Positions 59,031 to 64,000 of a stretch of DNA of 64,000 bases are shown here, in pieces. The position numbers and the translations under genes are program-made. Every line of letters starts with the position of its first letter. Within the stretch, counting starts at the first letter, position 1. Origin of the DNA: Hamadaea sp013361475 (GTDB taxonomy: Bacteria; Actinomycetota; Actinomycetes; Mycobacteriales; Micromonosporaceae); assembly GCF_040654195.1 (NCBI RefSeq), contig NZ_JBFAHM010000008.1:248001-312000 (forward strand), in the 5' to 3' direction. The notes under the pieces are model-generated. The model did no database searches, had not been told where the DNA came from, and saw only the letters and a list, made by a program, of their open reading frames with translations.

Positions 59031-60542
59031 ATGACAGTGCGCCGGATCATGGGGACTGAGGTCGAGTACGGCATCAGCGTGCCCGGACAGCCTCAAGCCA
59101 ACCCGATGGTGACCTCCTCTCAGGTAGTCAACGCCTACGGCGCACGACCCGAGCTGACCAAGGGCGGCCGCGCCCGCTGGGACTACGAGGAGGAGTCGCC
59201 GCTGCGCGACGCCCGCGGCTTCACCTACACCGGCGCCGTCTTCGACCCTGCCGAGGCGCTCGCCGACGAGGACCTGGGCCTGGCGAACGTCATCCTCACC
59301 AATGGCGCCCGCCTCTACGTCGACCACGCCCACCCGGAGTACTCCACGCCCGAGGTGACCAACCCGCTCGACGTCGTCCTCTGGGACAAGGCCGGTGAGC
59401 GCGTGATGGCCGAGGGCGCCCGCCGGGCCGGCACGATCCCCGGCGCGCCGCCGATCCATCTCTACAAGCACAACACCGACAACAAGGGCGCGAGCTTCGG
59501 CGCGCACGAGAACTACCTCATGAAGCGGCAGACGCCGTTCGCCGAGATCGTCACCTACCTGACGCCGTTCTTCGTCACCCGGCAGGTGGTCTGCGGCGCC
59601 GGTCGGGTGGGCATCGGCGCCGATGGCTCGCAGGCCGGCTACCAGGTCTCCCAGCGCGCCGACTTCTTCGAGGTCGAGGTCGGTCTGGAGACCACCCTCA
59701 AGCGGCCGATCATCAACACCCGCGACGAGCCGCACGCCGACGCCGACAAGTACCGGCGGCTGCACGTGATCATCGGTGACGCCAACCTCTCGGAGATCTC
59801 CACCTACCTGAAGGTCGGCACGACCGCCCTCATCCTCACGATGATCGAGGAGAAGGCGCTCACCCCGGACCTCAGCATCGCCGACCCGGTGGCCGAGCTG
59901 CGCGCGGTCAGTCACGACCCGTCGCTGACCCATCGCGTACGCCTGCGCGACGGCCGTCGTCTCACCGCCCTGGACGTCCAGTGGGCGTACTACGAGCGGG
60001 CACGGGCCTTCATGGACAGCCGCGGCCTGGACGACCAGACGGCGGACGTCCTGGACCGGTGGGAAGCCGTGCTGGACAAGCTCGGCCGCGATCCGATGCT
60101 GTGCGCCGACGAACTCGACTGGGTCGCCAAGCTCCGGCTCCTGGAGGGCTACCGCGAGCGGGAGAACCTCGGCTGGGCCTCGCCGAAGCTGCACCTCGTC
60201 GACCTCCAGTACGCCGACGTCCGCCAGGAGAAGGGTCTCTACCACCGGCTGGTCGCCCGGGGCGCGATGAAGACGTTGCTCCGCGAGGAGGACGTCCGCC
60301 GCGCCATGACGGAGCCGCCGGAGGACACCCGGGCCTACTTCCGGGGCCGCTGCCTCGCCCAGTACGCGTCCGAAGTGGTCGCCGCCAGCTGGGACTCCGT
60401 CATCTTCGACGTCGGCCGCGAGTCGTTGGTCCGCGTGCCGATGCTCGAGCCCGAGCGGGGCACCAAGCGTGTCGTCGGCCCGCTCTTCGACCGCTGCGCC
60501 AGTGCGAAGGATCTGCTCGAGGCGCTGACGGCCGCGTCCTGA
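59031..60542 (+). CDS. dop: Pup deamidase/depupylase
   Basis: 503 residues, matching Dop rather than the ligase PafA: RRIMGTEVEYGISVPGQPQA with the Glu-Tyr ATP site, and the long loop with LYKHNTDNKGASFGAHENYL typical of Dop, plus HPEYSTPEVT for the second metal ligands. It deamidates Gln-ending Pup and removes Pup from proteins. Here Pup already ends in Glu, so only depupylation is needed. pafA is not in the window. Confidence 0.95.
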   Translation: MTVRRIMGTEVEYGISVPGQPQANPMVTSSQVVNAYGARPELTKGGRARWDYEEESPLRDARGFTYTGAVFDPAEALADEDLGLANVILTNGARLYVDHAHPEYSTPEVTNPLDVVLWDKAGERVMAEGARRAGTIPGAPPIHLYKHNTDNKGASFGAHENYLMKRQTPFAEIVTYLTPFFVTRQVVCGAGRVGIGADGSQAGYQVSQRADFFEVEVGLETTLKRPIINTRDEPHADADKYRRLHVIIGDANLSEISTYLKVGTTALILTMIEEKALTPDLSIADPVAELRAVSHDPSLTHRVRLRDGRRLTALDVQWAYYERARAFMDSRGLDDQTADVLDRWEAVLDKLGRDPMLCADELDWVAKLRLLEGYRERENLGWASPKLHLVDLQYADVRQEKGLYHRLVARGAMKTLLREEDVRRAMTEPPEDTRAYFRGRCLAQYASEVVAASWDSVIFDVGRESLVRVPMLEPERGTKRVVGPLFDRCASAKDLLEALTAAS

Positions 60543-60614
60543 CACCGAATCGCGTTGAGCTTCCAGCTGATCGCAATTGTCGGTCGGGCGGGGTAGGTTT
60601 TACCTAAGACGGAC

Positions 60615-60639
60615 GGCCGGGACCCTACAAGTCCCGGCC
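60615..60639 (+). promoter_or_regulatory. Leader hairpin upstream of pup
   Basis: GGCCGGGAC (60615-60623) and GTCCCGGCC (60631-60639) form a perfect 9-bp stem with a 7-base loop, 10 bases before the GGGAGG of pup. It may modulate stability or translation of the pup-prcBA message, or be a weak terminator after dop. A smaller palindrome TAGGTTTTACCTA lies just upstream (60593-60605). Confidence 0.4.
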
Positions 60640-60660
60640 TTGCCATCAGGGAGGGGCGCA

Positions 60661-60876
60661 ATGGCCAGCCAGGACACAGGTGGGCAGGGTCAGGCCGGTC
60701 GCCGGCGCGAGAACGAGGTCGACGAGGCGGTAGCGCCCGAGGTCGACCCCGAGATCGCCGAGCGGGTCGAACAGATCGGCGAGGACGTGGACGACCTGCT
60801 GGACGAGATCGACTCGGTGCTCGAGGAGAACGCCGAGGAGTTCGTCCGGGGATACATTCAAAAGGGCGGCGAATAG
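60661..60876 (+). CDS. pup: Prokaryotic ubiquitin-like protein Pup
   Basis: 71 residues, acidic and intrinsically disordered, with helix-forming DVDDLLDEIDSVLEENAEEF and ending IQKGGE, the GG-Glu form. The gamma-carboxylate of the last Glu is ligated to target lysines by PafA. Because the codon is GAA and not CAA, no prior deamidation is needed. GGGAGG precedes the start. Confidence 0.96.
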   Translation: MASQDTGGQGQAGRRRENEVDEAVAPEVDPEIAERVEQIGEDVDDLLDEIDSVLEENAEEFVRGYIQKGGE

Positions 60877-60953
60877 TCGCCGATGTCCGTTTCACGCCGC
60901 GTCACGGACGCAGGTGTTTCTTTCAGATGCCGTCGAGAGGTGAAGGGGACGAC

Positions 60954-61793
60954 GTGACGTCCGGAGCAGAGTGGAACCGGGGCTTTCCGGCGGCGTACCA
61001 CGCCGTGGGCATCAGTTCGTTCACGGAGTTCTTGAGCATGGCCGCGCCTGACCTGCTGCCGGGACGTCGCCCGCTGCCGGCCGGGGCGCACGCGGAGATC
61101 GCTCCGCACGCCACCACCATCGTCACGCTGAGTTGCAGCGACGGGGTCGTGATGGCCGGTGACCGGCGCGCGACCATGGGCAACCTGATCGCCAGCCGCG
61201 ACATCGAGAAGGTGCACGAGGCCGATCCCTACTCGCTGATCGGCATCGCGGGCACCGCCGGCATCGGCATCGAGCTGATCCGGCTGTTCCAGGTGGAGCT
61301 GGAGCACTACGAGAAGATCGAGGGCGCGATGCTCTCGCTCGACGGCAAGGCCAACCGGCTCGCCGCGATGATCCGGGGCAACCTCGGCGCGGCGCTGCAG
61401 GGCCTGGTCGCGATCCCGATCTTCGCGGGCTACGACCTCGACGCGAAGGACCCGGCCAAGGTCGGCCGGATCTTCAGCTTCGACGTGGCCGGCGGGGTCT
61501 ACGAGGAGACGGGCTACGACGCGATCGGCTCTGGTTCGCTGTTCGCCAAGTCGGCGTTGAAGAAGCGGTTCCGGCCGGGCCTGACCACCACCGAGGCGGT
61601 CCGGTTCGCCATCGAGGCGCTCTACGACGCGGCCGACGACGACACCGCGACCGGCGGTCCCGACGTCATCCGGCGCATCTTCCCGGTCGTCATGACGGCG
61701 ACCGCCGAGGGCACGCATCGGCTGCCCGACGCGGAGACCGGCACGATCGCCGAGGAGATCATCGCGGCGCGCCACGAGAACCCGGGCGGCTGA
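60954..61793 (+). CDS. prcB: 20S proteasome beta subunit
   Basis: 279 residues. A propeptide of about 53 residues precedes the catalytic Thr54 (HATTIVTLSCSDG); processing at the Ala-Thr bond would expose it. Conserved residues include DRRATMGN and VGSGSLFA-like IGSGSLFAKSALKKRF, with ALYDAADDDTATGGPDVIRR at the C-terminal side. GTG 60954 has GAAGGGG upstream; the ATG at 60927 is an alternative. The P1 residue is Ala where other actinobacterial subunits have Gly. Confidence 0.94.
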   Translation: MTSGAEWNRGFPAAYHAVGISSFTEFLSMAAPDLLPGRRPLPAGAHAEIAPHATTIVTLSCSDGVVMAGDRRATMGNLIASRDIEKVHEADPYSLIGIAGTAGIGIELIRLFQVELEHYEKIEGAMLSLDGKANRLAAMIRGNLGAALQGLVAIPIFAGYDLDAKDPAKVGRIFSFDVAGGVYEETGYDAIGSGSLFAKSALKKRFRPGLTTTEAVRFAIEALYDAADDDTATGGPDVIRRIFPVVMTATAEGTHRLPDAETGTIAEEIIAARHENPGG

Positions 61794-61852
61794 CCGCCGC
61801 GGCCAGAGTGCTGTCAGTCCACTGAGGATTCACCTGGAAGGGAGCAGGCCGC

Positions 61853-62644
61853 GTGGCCATGCAGTTCTACGCCTCGCCCGAGCAGATCATGCGGGATCGC
61901 TCGGAATACGCGCGCAAGGGGATCGCGCGCGGCCGCAGCGTGGTCGTGCTCACCTACGAGCAGGGCGTCCTGTTCGTGGCGGAGAACGTCTCGACCACGC
62001 TGCACAAGGTGAGCGAGATCTACGACCGGATCGGGTTCGCCGCCGTCGGGCGGTACAACGAGTTCGAGAACCTGCGCTCGGCCGGCGTCCGGATGGCCGA
62101 CATGCGCGGCTACTCCTACGACCGCCGCGACGTCACCGGGCGGGCCCTGGCCAGCGCATACGCGCAGACCCTGGGCAACCTGTTCGGCGAAAGCGGCAAG
62201 CCGCTGGAGGTGGAGATCTGCATCGCCGAGGTGGGCGCCAGCCCGGCCGACGACCAGCTCTACCGGCTCACCTACGACGGCTCCGTCCAGGACGAGCCGG
62301 GCTTCCTCGTGATGGGCGGCCAGGCCGACGCGGTGGCGACGGTGCTGAAGGACCGGCACAGTGAGGCGCACTCGCTCGGCCAGGCGTTGACCCTCGCGGT
62401 CGAGGCGCTCGGCAGTGTCGGCGGCGAGGGCGGGGCGACCCGGCAGATCTCGGCCGACCAGCTGGAGGTCGCCGTCCTGGAGCGGGCTCGCCGGGGCCGG
62501 GCGTTCCGCCGGATCACCGGGAACGCGTTGAAGGCCCTGCTGGCCCCGGCTCCTGCTGCCGCCGCTGCGGCGGCCGAGCCCGAGCCGGCGGCCGAACCGG
62601 CCGGCGAGGGTACGCCCGAGGAATCCGGCGACACCGAGAGCTGA
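61853..62644 (+). CDS. prcA: 20S proteasome alpha subunit
   Basis: 263 residues. MQFYASPEQIMRDRSEYARK is the family's gating N-terminus; the rest follows the alpha subunit (VVLTYEQGVLFVAENVSTTL, VGRYNEFENLRSAGVRMADM, SYDRRDVTGRALASAYAQTL). The C-terminus is an Ala/Pro/Glu-rich tail of about 40 residues, as in other actinobacteria. It forms the outer rings and docks the ATPase. Start GTG 61853; the Met two codons later is the other option. Confidence 0.95.
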   Translation: MAMQFYASPEQIMRDRSEYARKGIARGRSVVVLTYEQGVLFVAENVSTTLHKVSEIYDRIGFAAVGRYNEFENLRSAGVRMADMRGYSYDRRDVTGRALASAYAQTLGNLFGESGKPLEVEICIAEVGASPADDQLYRLTYDGSVQDEPGFLVMGGQADAVATVLKDRHSEAHSLGQALTLAVEALGSVGGEGGATRQISADQLEVAVLERARRGRAFRRITGNALKALLAPAPAAAAAAAEPEPAAEPAGEGTPEESGDTES

Positions 62645-62654
62645 GCACTACACG

Positions 62655-62690
62655 AAAAGCGCCCCGAGCCGGTCGGTTCGGGGCGCTTTC
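62655..62690. terminator. Strong terminator hairpin after prcA
   Basis: AAAGCGCCCCGA (62656-62667) pairs with TCGGGGCGCTTT (62678-62689), with A and T runs on both sides, so it can work in both directions. Confidence 0.85.
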
Positions 62691-62725
62691 CATTCGCGTC
62701 GCCTCCGACGCCGGTTGTTCCCAGC

Positions 62726-62786
62726 GCTGGATCAGGGATCCGGGTCGAATCATGCACCAAGATTCGACAGAGAACCCTGATCCGGC
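62726..62786. repeat. Dispersed palindromic element, copy 3 (degenerate)
   Basis: GCTGGATCAGGGATCCGGGT and CGAATC, then GATTCGACAG and CCCTGATCCGGC: the same element as at 13381 and 48764, less symmetrical. It lies between convergent prcA and the glycosyltransferase gene. Confidence 0.75.
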
Positions 62787-62803
62787 GGTGAGGAAGGCGA
62801 GCG

Positions 62804-63826
62804 TCAGCGGACGAAGCGGCGTACCAGGCTCCACCAGGCACGCACGAACGCGTTGTAGAGCCCGATCCCGGGCGGAGCCTCGACATTGGACGGGGTGAAG
62901 TCCGGCGTGAGCGGCAGCGCCGCGTCGCCGACCACGCGCTCCGCCTGCAACTGCCGCCGCCGCGTACGCAGAAAGCCGCGGTTGCGCCAGATCCAGCCCC
63001 AGCCGCGTACCTTGGGCCGCAGCCACCCTCCGGCGACCGCCGTCGCGAGCATGGCGAGTTCGGTCAGGGCCAGGACGGGCAGCAGGAGCAGGATCGTGCG
63101 CATCCGGTAGACCGTGAGAACGGTCAGCAGCCGGTTGCGTTCGAGCAGGTAGAACTTGAGGTCGTTGCGGGAGAACTCGTAGTGGTGACCCACGACCGCG
63201 TCCGGCACATACGCCGGGGTCAGCCCACGCTGCCACAGCCGGACGCTCAGCTCGGTGTCCTCGTGGTACGCGAAGTACTCGGTGGGGAAGCCGCCGAGTT
63301 CCCGCCACAGGTCGGCCCGGATGACGAAGGTGCAGCCGCTGAGGGTCGGCACCGCAGTCCGGGCGGCATGACGGTCGGCGGGCTCCTCGTTGCCGCCCGC
63401 CCAGGACAGTCCGGCCAGGTGCAACGGGTTGCCCGAGGTGTTGACGACGTCGAGGCGGTCGGCGTACCGGATCGAGGCCATCGCCGCGCCCACCCCGGGC
63501 TCCAGGGCGACCGCCCGCACCTTCGCCAGCGCATCCGGCGTGACGACGGCGTCGGAGTTCACGAAGGCGATCGCGTCGGACTGGGCGTCGGCCGCGCCGA
63601 GGTTGCAGCCCCCGGCGAATCCAGTGTTCTCCGTCGGCTTCAGAACGCGCAGCCCCGGCCGAGGTGTGATCGCCGCGACCGACTCGCTGCCGTTGTCGAC
63701 CAAGGTCAGCGTCACGTCGACGCCGGCGGAGGCGAAGACGGCGTCGACGGCTTCGGCCAGCCACGGCTCCTTGCCGTACGCCAGCATGACGACGTCCAGG
63801 CGAGCGCCGCCGGTGGAATCGGTCAT
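62804..63826 (-). CDS. Glycosyltransferase family 2, membrane-associated
   Basis: 340 residues. The nucleotide-sugar site is LDVVMLAYGKEPWLAEAVDA, LTLVDNGSES and AIAFVNSDAVVTPDAL; the acceptor side has FAYHEDTELSVRLWQRG (the ED motif). One hydrophobic segment (ILLLLPVLALTELAMLATAV) follows near residue 250, with a basic C-terminal region. Resembles rhamnosyl- or galactosyltransferases of cell-surface polymers. It is co-transcribed with the next upstream gene. Confidence 0.9.
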   Translation of the reverse strand: MTDSTGGARLDVVMLAYGKEPWLAEAVDAVFASAGVDVTLTLVDNGSESVAAITPRPGLRVLKPTENTGFAGGCNLGAADAQSDAIAFVNSDAVVTPDALAKVRAVALEPGVGAAMASIRYADRLDVVNTSGNPLHLAGLSWAGGNEEPADRHAARTAVPTLSGCTFVIRADLWRELGGFPTEYFAYHEDTELSVRLWQRGLTPAYVPDAVVGHHYEFSRNDLKFYLLERNRLLTVLTVYRMRTILLLLPVLALTELAMLATAVAGGWLRPKVRGWGWIWRNRGFLRTRRRQLQAERVVGDAALPLTPDFTPSNVEAPPGIGLYNAFVRAWWSLVRRFVR

Positions 63827-63827
63827 G

Positions 63828-64000
63828 TCAGCGCCGGACCAGGGCGAGCAGGAGCACCGCGAAGGACCGCCCGAGGTAGACCGTCGCCTTGACGGGAGAG
63901 TGGCTCGCCTTGCCCGCGACCCGGGCGCGCATGGCGACCGGGACCTGGCGTACGGTCAGCCCACCCCGGACCGCCTGCACGATCGTCTCGACCGTGTCGC
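63828..64000 (-). CDS. C-terminal end of a glycosyltransferase-like protein (partial)
   Basis: Reading leftward from the window edge: TVETIVQAVRGGLTVRQVPV, MRARVAGKASHSPVKATVYL, then GRSFAVLLLALVRR and stop. The 'vPv..r.R..GkSS.sp.ka..yl' pattern is typical of the C-terminus of family-2 glycosyltransferases of the dolichyl-phosphate-mannose-synthase type. The stop lies one base before the next gene's start. The catalytic part is outside the window. Confidence 0.7.
   Translation of the reverse strand, partial: DTVETIVQAVRGGLTVRQVPVAMRARVAGKASHSPVKATVYLGRSFAVLLLALVRR

Overview
The window is about 64 kb of very GC-rich DNA from an actinomycete, most likely a Micromonosporaceae-type organism. 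This rests on the codon use, the Pup-proteasome gene order, the mix of Shine-Dalgarno starts and leaderless starts preceded by TANNNT boxes, and the secondary-metabolite content. No rRNA, tRNA, CRISPR array or intact insertion sequence was recognised.

Region 1 (1-3.13 kb) holds the end of an NAD-dependent epimerase gene, a DUF899 thioredoxin-like gene, and a DGPF/YCII gene overlapping an ECF sigma factor gene of the DUF6596 type.

Region 2 (about 3.17-25.7 kb) is the centrepiece. It encodes a 1927-residue iterative type I polyketide synthase with the enediyne (PksE) layout KS-AT-ACP-KR-DH-PPTase. An E10-type hotdog thioesterase, a flavin reductase, a 25-codon linker ORF and a cytochrome P450 follow it immediately. 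Two tandem DUF1702 genes and two divergent AhpD-like paralogues precede it. A leftward block encodes a flavin monooxygenase, a second P450 and an MFS exporter, and it diverges from an acyl-CoA-dehydrogenase-like oxygenase. AraC and MerR regulators lie downstream. The UnbV and UnbU partners that normally accompany PksE are not in the window, so this looks like an unusual enediyne-family locus.

Region 3 (25.7-33.5 kb) shows genome decay and rearrangement. It contains a broken family-2 encapsulin gene, a CadD-like transporter, a deacetylase/glycosyltransferase fusion, a secreted S1 protease, and two DUF456 copies. One DUF456 copy is truncated, and the two share a 186-bp tract with a single mismatch.

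Region 4 (33.5-45.2 kb) is mixed housekeeping and accessory: an ECF sigma factor with a membrane partner, an AraC regulator, RNase HI, a pentapeptide-repeat protein, beta-mannosidase, metallo-hydrolase, enoyl-CoA hydratase, GNAT, PIG-L deacetylase, HAD hydrolase and a voltage-gated cation channel.

Region 5 (45.2-53 kb) has two tandem, paralogous ATPase plus FtsX-type permease modules and an orphan NarL-type regulator whose receiver lacks the phosphoacceptor Asp.

Region 6 (53-64 kb) is the conserved actinobacterial proteasome neighbourhood: RecB-like nuclease, site-2 protease, TrmI, a small conserved gene, ferredoxin, ARC/Mpa ATPase, Dop, Pup, PrcB and PrcA, then family-2 glycosyltransferases.

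Long-stem palindromes punctuate gene ends. One family of about 60 bp occurs three times, one copy being a 29-bp perfect inverted repeat with a single-base centre.
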